Below, piece after piece: positions 1 through 7,114 of a DNA stretch of 8,003 nucleotides. The stretch spans positions 1-8,003 of the forward strand of contig JAGWXN010000151.1 of the NCBI GenBank assembly GCA_018969885.1, given 5' to 3'. The position numbers and the translations under genes were made by a program. Below the pieces are notes generated by a model. It was not told the origin of the DNA and made no database searches. It was given only the letters and a program-made list of their open reading frames with translations. The first letter of the stretch is position 1. Each line of letters begins with the position of its first letter. This DNA is from Betaproteobacteria bacterium (GTDB lineage Bacteria; Pseudomonadota; Gammaproteobacteria; Burkholderiales; Burkholderiaceae).

Positions 1-28
1 TGCCGAGCGCCCTGCCGCTGGGCATCCG

Positions 29-1756
29 ATGGACACGCTAAGGCGCGCGCTCGGGCTATTGCTCGCGGAGCGCCGCCAGGCGGCGCTGATCGTCCTCGCT
101 GGGCTCATGCTCGCCGCGGTCCCCGTGATCGAACAGGTCCTGCTCGCACGGGTCGTGGATGCCCTTGCCGCGCGCGCCCCGGCTTTTGGCGTGATTGCGG
201 TCTGGGCGGGGGTCGGGCTCGCTGGCATTCTCGCTGGTGTGATCGTGGCCGTGATGGCCGACCGGCTCGCCCATCGCCGCAGGCTGGCCGCGCTCGCAGC
301 GGCGTACGAGCGCGCGCTCGCACTACCCTCGGGATATCACGCCGAGCGCGGCTCGGGGGCAGTCGTACGTTCCATCCTTGCCGGAACCGACGCCTTGTTC
401 TGGAACGGCCTGTCGCTGCTGCGCGAACAGTTTGTCGCGCTCGCCGGGCTCTTGGTGATGCTCCCGGTTGCCTGGCACATGAACGCAATGATGGCGTCAC
501 TCCTGATCGCGCTTGGTGCGGTCTATGTGCTGGCCAATCTGTTCATCGCCCGCCGCACGCACGGCGGACAGGCCGATGTTGAACGGCATCACGGCGAGGT
601 CTATGGCCGGGTGGGCGATGTCATCGGTAATGTCACGGTGGTACAGAGTTATGGCCGCTTCGGCGCAGAAATGCAGGCGATGCGGGCCATCATGTCCCGG
701 CTCCTTGCAGCCCAATACCCCGTGCTCACCTGGTGGGGACTGCTCACCGTGCTCACCCGAACCGCAGCCACGATCACCGTGGTGATTCTGTATGCGGTGG
801 GTTCAGTGCTGGTGGCCCGCGAACAAATCACGGTCGGTGAGATTGTTGCGTTCGTGGGCTTTGCGGGCCTTCTCATTGGAAAGCTCGATTCGCTTTCCGG
901 TTTTGCCGTGCGGATGGCACAGAGCATTCCGACGCTTGCCAGCCTGTTCGAACTGCTCGACGCGCGCGAAGCCGTACCCGAGGCACCCGATGCGCGGCCG
1001 CTGCCGCAGGTAGCGGGTGCGGTCCGCTTCGAGCAGGTGAGCTTTCGCTTCCCCGGTTCAGCGCAGGGCGTATTCGATCTCAACTTCAACATTCCGGCCG
1101 GCGCAACCTTCGCGCTGGTGGGTGCAACCGGCGCAGGAAAAAGCACCACGCTCTCGCTTCTGCAAAGGCTTCGCGCCCCTGATCAGGGCCGCATTCTGGT
1201 GGACGGCATCGACATCGCCACCGTCACACTCGCATCGCTTCGCGAGCAGATTGCGGTCGTGTTCCAGGACGCCGGGCTCTTCAATCGGTCGATCGCCGAG
1301 AACATCGCCATCGGCCGCCCGGACGCCAGCGCGGAAGACATTGAACGCGCCGCCCGACTTGCCCAGGCCCATGAGTTCATCCTCAGCAAACCTGGCGGCT
1401 ATGACTTCGTGATTGGCGAGCGCGGTGCATCGCTTTCGGGCGGCGAACGGCAGCGGCTGGCCATCGCCCGGGCCATCCTTCGCGATGCCCCGCTTCTTCT
1501 GCTTGATGAGGCGACCAGTGCGCTCGATGTTCAAACCGAAGCGCGCATTCGCGATGCACTGGAAGCGGTGCGGCGCGGGCGCACTACGCTGGTGATTGCG
1601 CACCGTCTGTCCACTGTGGCCGATGCCGATCGCATCCTGGTGGTGGAGCAGGGCCGGGTCATCGAATCAGGGCGTTTCGACGAATTGGTGGCACTCGGCG
1701 GGGTATTTGCAAAGATGGTGGAACAGGGTGGCTTCACCGAGCCGAGCGCAGCTTAA
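29..1756 (+). CDS. NdvA-type glucan exporter, ABC transporter fusing permease and ATPase
   Basis: This 575-residue protein is an inner-membrane ABC exporter half-transporter that would act as a homodimer. Residues 1 to about 310 form the transmembrane domain, with hydrophobic segments near 17-40, 55-76, 132-150, 153-173, 245-262 and 270-285. The ATPase domain follows, with Walker A GATGAGKST (365-373), Q-loop Q413, signature LSGGERQ (469-475), Walker B ending in D493-E494, and H-loop H525. The whole length, including LLAAQYPVL followed by WW (225-236) and the stretch around VGEIVAF (269-275), resembles from memory rhizobial NdvA/ChvA, which exports cyclic beta-1,2-glucan. The substrate here is inferred only, and no glucan synthase gene is in the window. 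ATG 29 fits the family N-terminus, but the frame stays open to base 2 and no clear ribosome binding site is visible, so a slightly earlier start is possible. The stop overlaps the stop of the convergent neighbour. Confidence 0.9.
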   Translation: MDTLRRALGLLLAERRQAALIVLAGLMLAAVPVIEQVLLARVVDALAARAPAFGVIAVWAGVGLAGILAGVIVAVMADRLAHRRRLAALAAAYERALALPSGYHAERGSGAVVRSILAGTDALFWNGLSLLREQFVALAGLLVMLPVAWHMNAMMASLLIALGAVYVLANLFIARRTHGGQADVERHHGEVYGRVGDVIGNVTVVQSYGRFGAEMQAMRAIMSRLLAAQYPVLTWWGLLTVLTRTAATITVVILYAVGSVLVAREQITVGEIVAFVGFAGLLIGKLDSLSGFAVRMAQSIPTLASLFELLDAREAVPEAPDARPLPQVAGAVRFEQVSFRFPGSAQGVFDLNFNIPAGATFALVGATGAGKSTTLSLLQRLRAPDQGRILVDGIDIATVTLASLREQIAVVFQDAGLFNRSIAENIAIGRPDASAEDIERAARLAQAHEFILSKPGGYDFVIGERGASLSGGERQRLAIARAILRDAPLLLLDEATSALDVQTEARIRDALEAVRRGRTTLVIAHRLSTVADADRILVVEQGRVIESGRFDELVALGGVFAKMVEQGGFTEPSAA

Positions 1757-2244
1757 TCGGCCTCGTCCTCCGCCAGCCGGCGTTCGCGTTCAATGTCTTC
1801 TTCGCTCGCCTCGGCCACCGAAATCACCCGCAGTTCGAAACGAAGCGCCAGCCCGGCAAGCGGATGATTGCCATCCAGCACCACGGTGTCCTCAGTGAAT
1901 TCGGTCGCGATATAGACATGCCCGTCGTGATCGAGCTCAGGCATGCCCGGCACTTTCTGAAAACCCATGCCCTCTTCCAGATCATCGGGAAAGCCTGCGC
2001 GCGGCGCCAGATGAACGAGCGACGCATCGTAGTCGCCAAACGCATCCTCGGGTTCGAGTTGCAGCGCTGCCGAGTGGCCCGCCGCGTGACCTTCAAGCGC
2101 CCGTTCGATTCCCGCCAGAACCGCGCCATAGCCGCCATGAAGATAGGTAAGCTCGCGTTCGCCCGGCTCGATCGGCTCGCCCTGCGCGTCACTGATTCGG
2201 TAGCGCAGGGTGACCCAGCGTCCCGCGGTAATCGATAACGACAT
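1753..2244 (-). CDS. SlyD-like FKBP-type peptidyl-prolyl cis-trans isomerase
   Basis: This 163-residue cytosolic protein probably catalyses cis-trans isomerisation of X-Pro bonds and acts as a folding chaperone. The FKBP domain is split, as in SlyD: an N-terminal part with YLHGGYG (34-40) and the helix GIERALEGH (45-53), an inserted chaperone (IF) domain at roughly 66-115, and a returning strand with VVLDGNHPLAGL (121-132), a SlyD hallmark. After about residue 145 there is only a short, charged, Glu-rich tail; the His/Cys-rich metal-binding tail of E. coli SlyD is missing. ATG 2244 is chosen because GGGAG lies six bases upstream; the TTG codon immediately before it (2245-2247) would leave too little room. 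The gene is divergent from the roxA-like gene and convergent with the exporter gene. The family assignment is strong. Whether it is the orthologue of slyD or of the related FkpB/SlpA is less certain. Confidence 0.9.
   Translation of the reverse strand: MSLSITAGRWVTLRYRISDAQGEPIEPGERELTYLHGGYGAVLAGIERALEGHAAGHSAALQLEPEDAFGDYDASLVHLAPRAGFPDDLEEGMGFQKVPGMPELDHDGHVYIATEFTEDTVVLDGNHPLAGLALRFELRVISVAEASEEDIERERRLAEDEAD
2210..2239 (+). promoter_or_regulatory. Possible weak promoter for the roxA-like gene
   Basis: A GTGACC box (2210-2215) and a GATAAC box (2234-2239), 18 bases apart, each match the sigma-70 consensus at four of six positions. They lie inside the start of the divergent SlyD-like gene, about where a promoter is needed since only 20 bases separate the two start codons. 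Such weak matches also occur by chance, so this is a suggestion only. Confidence 0.2.
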
Positions 2245-2250
2245 CAACGT

Positions 2251-2255
2251 CTCCC
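2251..2255 (-). promoter_or_regulatory. Ribosome binding site of the SlyD-like gene
   Basis: On the minus strand this reads GGGAG, six bases before ATG 2244. It decides between that ATG and the adjacent upstream TTG, which would be only three bases away. Confidence 0.6.
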
Positions 2256-2264
2256 GGGTGATCC

Positions 2265-3500
2265 ATGAATCGACAGTCCAAGCCCAGCCCCACCCAGCCG
2301 CCCGCCTCCCGAATTGCGCCCCGAAAGGGCGGCCGGGGTGCGCAGGCGGATGCTCGGCTCCTGGGCGGCCTGAGTGTAGACGAGTTCCTGCGCGTTCACT
2401 GGCAGCGTCGGCCGCTTCTGGTCAGGGCCGCTCTGCCCGATATCAAGCCGCCCTGCGATGCGCGGGCACTGATCGAACTCGCTCAGGACGACTCGGTTCA
2501 GTCGCGGCTGGTGACCTCCTTCGGCGGCCGCTGGCAGCTCGCGCACGGGCCCTTCGATCCTGATGAGTTGCCGTCGCTCGAACGAAGCCGCTGGACCCTG
2601 CTGGTGCAAGGGGTCAATCTGCATGATGACCGTACGAACGAGTTGATGTCCAAGTTCCGGTTCATCCCGGATGCCCGGCTAGACGATCTGATGATCAGCC
2701 TCGCATCGAATCAGGGCGGGGTGGGTCCCCACCTCGACTCCTACGATGTCTTCCTCATCCAACTCTGGGGCAAGCGCCGCTGGCGGATCGCCCCGCCGGG
2801 TAATGACCGGTTCAAGCCAGGGCTCCCGCTCAAAATTCTTGAGCAGTTCGAGCCCACTCAGGAATGGCTGCTCGAACCAGGCGACATGCTCTACCTGCCC
2901 CCAGGCTGGGCCCATGACGGCATTGCGGACGGTCCATGCATGACCGGCTCGGTAGGCTTCCGGGCACCGTCGCGACAAGAGTTTCTGCGCGAATTCCTGG
3001 CGGATGCCGCTGATTCACCGGGCGGGTCAGATCCCCGCTTCGGAGATCGCGGCCGTGCCCCCAGCGCGCGCGCAGCGGAGGTTCCCGTTGACCTGCATCG
3101 GCAGATGCGCGAGTGGGCGCTCAACTGGCGGCCCACCGCAGCGTCGGTGGACGATTTCATCGGGCGCTTCCTTACCGAGCCCGCAGCAAACGTTTTTTTC
3201 GATGCCCCAATTCGACTCAACGAGGCGCGCTTTTTCGAGGCAGGCCGCCGCAGGGGTTTTCAACTGGACCGACGCACCCGCCTTCTTTACCGCGCCTCAC
3301 GCTTCCACATCAACGGCGAGTCGGTCGCAGCGCCCCATTCAAGGCCGGCGCGACACCTGCTCCAGAAACTTGCCAACCAGAGACAGCTCACCGCCCGCGA
3401 GGCCAGCCAGGCGAGCACCCACCCCGAACTCGCCCAACTGCTGGGTGACTGGGCCCGGGCAGGATGGATACGCCCTGCCAATACTCAGAAGTCTCGTTGA
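2265..3500 (+). CDS. roxA: JmjC/cupin ribosomal oxygenase, RoxA/YcfD-like (L16 arginine hydroxylase)
   Basis: This 411-residue protein resembles the Fe(II)- and 2-oxoglutarate-dependent oxygenase YcfD/RoxA, which hydroxylates an arginine of ribosomal protein L16 in E. coli. The family start LLGGLS (32-37) and HWQRRPLLVR (45-54) lead into the JmjC double-stranded beta-helix. The iron ligands are H156 and D158 in HLD, and H217 in GWAHDG; the H156-H217 spacing is close to that of E. coli YcfD (H125-H187). Asn149-Gln150 and the LWGKRRW stretch (167-173) are also typical. The C-terminal part (about 240-411) corresponds to the linker and winged-helix region. ATG 2265 is the earliest possible start, since an in-frame TGA lies at 2259-2261; it gives about 31 extra N-terminal residues rich in Pro, Ser, Arg and Lys. 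A weak GGTGAT precedes it. The L16 target is inferred from the family. Confidence 0.88.
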   Translation: MNRQSKPSPTQPPASRIAPRKGGRGAQADARLLGGLSVDEFLRVHWQRRPLLVRAALPDIKPPCDARALIELAQDDSVQSRLVTSFGGRWQLAHGPFDPDELPSLERSRWTLLVQGVNLHDDRTNELMSKFRFIPDARLDDLMISLASNQGGVGPHLDSYDVFLIQLWGKRRWRIAPPGNDRFKPGLPLKILEQFEPTQEWLLEPGDMLYLPPGWAHDGIADGPCMTGSVGFRAPSRQEFLREFLADAADSPGGSDPRFGDRGRAPSARAAEVPVDLHRQMREWALNWRPTAASVDDFIGRFLTEPAANVFFDAPIRLNEARFFEAGRRRGFQLDRRTRLLYRASRFHINGESVAAPHSRPARHLLQKLANQRQLTAREASQASTHPELAQLLGDWARAGWIRPANTQKSR

Positions 3501-3597
3501 TCCGTCGCAGCCGGTGTCCCCGCGCCACGCGCAAGCCACAATCGCCCCCCGATAACGCTCACCGCGCCGCCCGCACACCCCCCGAACCGCTAGCGGG
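3501..3597. other. Convergent intergenic gap, no clear terminator
   Basis: These 97 bases separate the ends of the roxA-like gene and of the metallo-hydrolase gene. They are rich in C runs on the plus strand. The only structure I see is the perfect 10-base palindrome CCGCTAGCGG at 3587-3596, next to the hydrolase stop codon. It has no loop and no T tract on either strand, so it does not look like a standard intrinsic terminator. Confidence 0.5.
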
Positions 3598-4395
3598 TCA
3601 GACTGCGGTCCAGTGGAAACCCGTCTCCTGATCCGCTACCCCCACCGATTCCGGATCGGTCTGAAGCGCCCCGGCGAGCGCCTGCTGAGCGAGCGCAGGC
3701 GCGTTGTTTTTTGCGCTGAGATGTGCCGCAACCACCGAGCGCAGGCGACGATTGTCGAGCGATGCCAGCAGATCGGCGGCGGCGTCGTTGGCCAGGTGTC
3801 CCCATGGACCCGAAATTCGGCGCTTCAGAACCTCGGGATATGCGCTATTGGCGGCCAACAGCGCGCTGTCGTGATTGCACTCGAGTACCAGCGCGTCCAT
3901 CCCTGAATAGGCGCGCCTCACATGCGCGGATCCATGACCGAGATCGGTGAGCACCCCCAACCTGACGCGACCGTCATCGATCACATACTGCACCGGCTCC
4001 CTCGCATCATGCGGCACTGACACCGGCATGATGTGCAGGCCGCCCACTTCAAAGGGCTGATCGGGAGTAACCATGCGGAACAGCGCTGGCCGCTTGTCCG
4101 TGTCGGTCAGCGTTGACTCACTGGCACTTGCCGAAAGCGTCCCATGGGTCAGCCACGCGGGAATCCGATGCGCACGCGACAGTCTGAACACCCCGCCTAC
4201 ATGATCGCCGTGCTCATGCGTGACCAGAATTGCATCGAGTTGCTCAGGCTCGATCCCTGCGGCACGCAGCTTTCGCCTGGCCTCGCGCAGGCTGAAACCG
4301 CAGTCGATCAACACCCGGGTGGTCCGCGTCCCGTCCTGGCTCTCGATCAGCAGCGCGTTGCCATCGCTACCACTGCCGAGGCTTGCGAACCTCAT
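3598..4395 (-). CDS. Metallo-beta-lactamase-fold hydrolase, WalJ/YycJ-like
   Basis: This 265-residue protein belongs to the metallo-beta-lactamase superfamily, in the group that begins MRFASLGSGS and resembles YycJ/WalJ. Metal-site residues are H60, H62, D64 and H65 in HEHGDH, then H129 (VPHD), D151 (TDLGH) and H225 (AAHLS). YycJ-type proteins have been linked to nuclease activity and DNA repair in Firmicutes; the substrate of the proteobacterial members is not known to me, so no reaction is assigned. There is no signal peptide, so it is probably cytosolic. ATG 4395 is chosen because the family sequence starts there. An upstream ATG at 4563 would lie inside bamC and add residues with no family resemblance. 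No good ribosome binding site sits directly before the ATG; a GGAGG is 28 bases away. It is the last gene of the apparent trpS-dapA-bamC operon. Confidence 0.85.
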   Translation of the reverse strand: MRFASLGSGSDGNALLIESQDGTRTTRVLIDCGFSLREARRKLRAAGIEPEQLDAILVTHEHGDHVGGVFRLSRAHRIPAWLTHGTLSASASESTLTDTDKRPALFRMVTPDQPFEVGGLHIMPVSVPHDAREPVQYVIDDGRVRLGVLTDLGHGSAHVRRAYSGMDALVLECNHDSALLAANSAYPEVLKRRISGPWGHLANDAAADLLASLDNRRLRSVVAAHLSAKNNAPALAQQALAGALQTDPESVGVADQETGFHWTAV

Positions 4396-4456
4396 GCCGG
4401 CAAACCGAAACAGGCGGACACGGCCTCCAACCGAGCCAAACGAAACACGCCCGGGG

Positions 4457-5623
4457 CTACAGCAGCATCTGCTGCATGAGCAGGTCGAGAATGCGGTTGA
4501 CGGTGGCGCGGTCAGCCTCGGGGGTGGGCTTGCCGTCTTTGTCCTGAATGGTGAGCCGGACACCCGTGCCCGCCGACACCAGGTTGAGTCGGTATTGCTG
4601 ACTCAGTTCCGGCTTGGTGGAACGAGAAAACAGTCGACTAAAGAAGCCAGGCCGATCGGCCGCCGCACGCGCCTGCTCATCGGCATCGATATAACGAACG
4701 AAATAAGCGCCGCGCGACCGGTCACGGTCTTCCACGGTGAAGCCCCCCCGGTCGAGCGCAAGCCCCACCCGGCGCCATGCTCGGTCGAAGGGGTCATCGA
4801 GATCGATGCCTCGACCCGCGCCTTCGCCGGAAATGCGCACATCGCGCACTTCCTGAGCCGCTGGTTTACTGGAAGCAACCAGTTGCTCGGCGCGTTGGCC
4901 TCCCGAGAGCTTGAGCATCAGGCGATTCAACATCTCGGCCTCGAGGTCGGGCTCGGGTGCGCGCCGCTGCCAGAAGAACGAGTCACGCGCTACCGTGGTG
5001 GTCACCTCCTCCATGCCACGATGCGAGACATAAATTTCCGAACGGCCATCAGGCAGGCGCTCGACCCGGGTACGGAATTTATCGAGCGTTCCCGATGAAT
5101 ACACGCCGTCGACCACCTTGCCAAACGTGCGGCGAATGAAGTCGAGCGGCACCCGCGCCCGATTTTCGAGCCAGTTGGTCTCGAGAATGCCGGTTTCAGC
5201 GCTATCAGTCTCGAGCGTAAAACCAGTTTCGGTCCAGAAATCGCGCACCGTCGGCCAGAGCTTCTCGGGAGGCGTGTCGACCACCAGCCAACGCTGGAGC
5301 CCCGAACGCTCGATTCTCACACCCGGAGCAGTGGGTAGCACCGAGGTCGTCCCGGCACGGGCCGCGACCTGGGCGCGATCGCGCTCGAACGAGGAAAGGG
5401 TGCGCTCAGCGCCCCGCGAAGCCGGAACGGCGAACCGCTCGTCGGTACGCGGCGAGACCAGATCAGGCGGCACTTCCAGCGAGGTACGCGGCGCGTTTGA
5501 GGCCGACTTGTAGTCGATCTTGCCCCGCTCCTCGAGGTAGTTGTTGATGCCGCAACCGCCGAGCAGTGCGGCGACGGTCACCAAACCGAACCCGCCCAGG
5601 ACCCGCGAGAGTGACCGCTGCAT
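4457..5623 (-). CDS. bamC: Outer membrane protein assembly lipoprotein BamC
   Basis: This 388-residue lipoprotein is the BamC (NlpB) component of the BAM complex, which inserts beta-barrel proteins into the outer membrane. It has a basic start (MQRSLSR), a hydrophobic stretch and the lipobox LGGC with lipidated C24. Then comes a low-complexity segment with IDYKSAS (36-42) and LEVPPDLVSP (49-58), which corresponds to the unstructured BamC region that lies along BamD. Two globular helix-grip-type domains should follow, roughly 95-215 and 265-388, separated by a charged linker. ATG 5623 gives the correct signal peptide and is preceded by AGGGG at seven bases; the longer frame to 5740 would run into dapA. 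Only two bases separate it from the dapA stop, so translation is probably coupled. The dapA-bamC pairing matches dapA-nlpB in E. coli. Confidence 0.93.
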   Translation of the reverse strand: MQRSLSRVLGGFGLVTVAALLGGCGINNYLEERGKIDYKSASNAPRTSLEVPPDLVSPRTDERFAVPASRGAERTLSSFERDRAQVAARAGTTSVLPTAPGVRIERSGLQRWLVVDTPPEKLWPTVRDFWTETGFTLETDSAETGILETNWLENRARVPLDFIRRTFGKVVDGVYSSGTLDKFRTRVERLPDGRSEIYVSHRGMEEVTTTVARDSFFWQRRAPEPDLEAEMLNRLMLKLSGGQRAEQLVASSKPAAQEVRDVRISGEGAGRGIDLDDPFDRAWRRVGLALDRGGFTVEDRDRSRGAYFVRYIDADEQARAAADRPGFFSRLFSRSTKPELSQQYRLNLVSAGTGVRLTIQDKDGKPTPEADRATVNRILDLLMQQMLL

Positions 5624-5625
5624 GA

Positions 5626-6498
5626 TCAGACCCCTGCTGCGCGCATGGCTGCGCGCACGACATCGTGAAAGCTGGAAGAGAGCGGCGTGAGCGGCAGGCG
5701 AACTGCCGGCCCGATCAGCCCACGCTCTGCCATCGCCCATTTGACTGGGATGGGATTGGCTTCAACGAACAGTTTCAGGTGAAGCGGCAGCAGCTGTCGG
5801 TTGATGGCAAGCGCCTCGTTCCAGCGCCCGGCGAGCGCCGCTGCGCACATCTTCGCCATCGCGCCAGGCGCGATGTTGGCCGTGACCGAGATGACGCCAT
5901 GCGAGCCCATCGCCATGAGCGCGAGCGCGGAGTCATCGTTACCGCTGTAGACGCCAAAGCCAGCGGGCAACCGGGCAAGCAGATCGGAGCCTCGGGGAAT
6001 GTCACCGGTAGCGTCTTTGAGTCCGATCACGCCCGGCACCTGGGCAAGCCTCAGGACGCTGTCGTTTGAGAGATCGGCGACCGTGCGGCCCGGCACGTTG
6101 TAGAGGATCACGGGCAGGCCCACGCGCTCGGCGACCGCCGTAAAGTGCCTGACCATGCCCTCCTGGGTGGGCTTGTTGTAGTAGGGGACCACCTGCAGCG
6201 AGGCCGCCGCACCCACCTTCTTCGCATACTCGGTGAGTTCGATCGCCTCACGCGTGGAGTTACCGCCCGTGCCCGCAATGATGGGGAGCCGGCCCGCTGC
6301 ATGCTCGACTGCGACCCGGATCAGGGTGCAGTGTTCATCGTGATCGACCGTTGGCGACTCACCAGTGGTGCCCACCGCCACAATGGCGGAGGTTTTCTGT
6401 TCGATATGCCAGTCAATCAAGCGACGGTAGCCATCGAGGTCGAGGCTGCCGTCCTCATGCATCGGCGTGACGATCGCGACAATGCTGCCCTGGATCAT
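5626..6498 (-). CDS. dapA: 4-hydroxy-tetrahydrodipicolinate synthase
   Basis: This 290-residue enzyme condenses pyruvate with L-aspartate-4-semialdehyde, the first committed step towards diaminopimelate and lysine. It is a cytosolic TIM barrel, usually a homotetramer. The Schiff-base lysine K161 lies in GLKDATG. The catalytic triad T44, Y107 and Y133 and the substrate-binding R138 sit at the same numbers as in E. coli DapA. GTTGES (43-48) and [10 protein letters not shown] (106-115) are family hallmarks. The length and the start [13 protein letters not shown] agree with the family, so ATG 6498 is secure even though the 28 bases before it hold no recognisable Shine-Dalgarno sequence. The methyltransferase gene lies upstream and bamC begins two bases after its stop. 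Confidence 0.97.
   Translation of the reverse strand: MIQGSIVAIVTPMHEDGSLDLDGYRRLIDWHIEQKTSAIVAVGTTGESPTVDHDEHCTLIRVAVEHAAGRLPIIAGTGGNSTREAIELTEYAKKVGAAASLQVVPYYNKPTQEGMVRHFTAVAERVGLPVILYNVPGRTVADLSNDSVLRLAQVPGVIGLKDATGDIPRGSDLLARLPAGFGVYSGNDDSALALMAMGSHGVISVTANIAPGAMAKMCAAALAGRWNEALAINRQLLPLHLKLFVEANPIPVKWAMAERGLIGPAVRLPLTPLSSSFHDVVRAAMRAAGV
5631..5635 (-). promoter_or_regulatory. Ribosome binding site of bamC inside the end of dapA
   Basis: On the minus strand this reads AGGGG, seven bases before ATG 5623 and overlapping the last codons of dapA. It supports the short start of bamC and implies that translation of the two genes is coupled. Confidence 0.6.
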
Positions 6499-6526
6499 GG
6501 TTTGGGGGTTCCGAAGAGGGAAGCGA

Positions 6527-7114
6527 TCATTCTATCGCGAAGCTCTCGAGGTTCGCCGAAGGCTCAACCGCGAGAATCCGCTGAACCCGAGCGCGCCGAG
6601 AGCCGAGGATCACGCCGTCCTCGTAGGCAATCACCGCCAGCCCGGCCTGGGCGCACCGCGCCGGCAGTTCGCCTGGCTCGAGCAGAAAATCGGGGTTACT
6701 TGGCTTACCGTAGCGTTCATTGCCACGGGCAAAGGTTTCGTAAATCAGGAGACCGCCCGGTGCGAGCAGCGCACACACTTCTGAAAACCTTGGCCTGAAC
6801 AGGTAGTTGCTGACGATGATGCAACCAAAACTCGCCACCTCGAAGGGCAGCGGGTTGGCCTCCAGATCGGCCTCGACACACCGAACCGCGCCACCGATCG
6901 ACCGCAGCGCCGCGGCATCGCGATCGACTGCGGTGACTGCCATGCCGAGCGCCTCGGCCGCGCGTGCGTGACGCCCCTGCCCGGCGGCAAGATCGAGCAC
7001 ATGGCTGCCCGCCGCCAGCCAGCGGAGCCCGCGCATCACCCATGCAGACGGCGCAGACGACCCATGCGCTGGCGTGAGCCCAGCGGCCGGATGGGCCGCA
7101 CGCCCCTCAGTCAT
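6527..7114 (-). CDS. Class I SAM-dependent methyltransferase, substrate unknown
   Basis: This 195-residue protein has the Rossmann-like fold of class I methyltransferases. Motif I is VLDLAAGQG (39-47), the acidic residue that binds the SAM ribose is probably D64 in TAVDRD, and an acidic turn EADLE (81-85) follows. SNYLFRP (102-108) and [11 protein letters not shown] (118-128) correspond to motifs IV and V. GNERYGKP (131-138) and DFLLEPGEL (142-150) are typical of a TehB-like subgroup. I do not know the substrate; small molecules are as likely as proteins. The ATG lies inside the end of trpS, whose stop codon it overlaps by eight bases, with GAGGTGAT eleven bases upstream. I recall a similar gene between trpS and dapA in other betaproteobacteria, which suggests a conserved housekeeping role. 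Confidence 0.85.
   Translation of the reverse strand: MTEGRAAHPAAGLTPAHGSSAPSAWVMRGLRWLAAGSHVLDLAAGQGRHARAAEALGMAVTAVDRDAAALRSIGGAVRCVEADLEANPLPFEVASFGCIIVSNYLFRPRFSEVCALLAPGGLLIYETFARGNERYGKPSNPDFLLEPGELPARCAQAGLAVIAYEDGVILGSRRARVQRILAVEPSANLESFAIE

Noticed and set aside
3193..3199. Run of seven T in the roxA-like gene as a frameshift or slippage site
   Set aside because: It encodes V-F-F in an intact reading frame, and the protein keeps family-like sequence on both sides.
3587..3596. Palindrome CCGCTAGCGG as a terminator or operator
   Set aside because: It has no loop and no T run on either strand and is too short to separate from chance in GC-rich DNA.
4460..4474. Inverted repeat CAGCAG-CAT-CTGCTG at the end of bamC as a terminator
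   Set aside because: The stem is six base pairs with no T tract after it, and the sequence encodes the last residues of BamC (QQMLL), so it is probably a by-product of codon choice.
4396..4563. Longer start for the metallo-hydrolase at 4563
   Set aside because: The added residues overlap the end of bamC, are of low complexity and do not resemble the family, whose members begin MRFASLGSGS at 4395.
4220..5098. Long plus-strand open frame opposite bamC and the hydrolase
   Set aside because: It is antisense to two well-supported genes and its translation has no recognisable domain; long shadow frames are expected in GC-rich DNA.
5624..5740. Longer start for bamC at 5740
   Set aside because: It would place residues of another frame of dapA before the clear lipoprotein signal peptide that starts at 5623.
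6145..6798. Plus-strand open frame of 217 codons opposite dapA and the methyltransferase
   Set aside because: It lies antisense to the conserved dapA and methyltransferase genes and has no family-like motifs.
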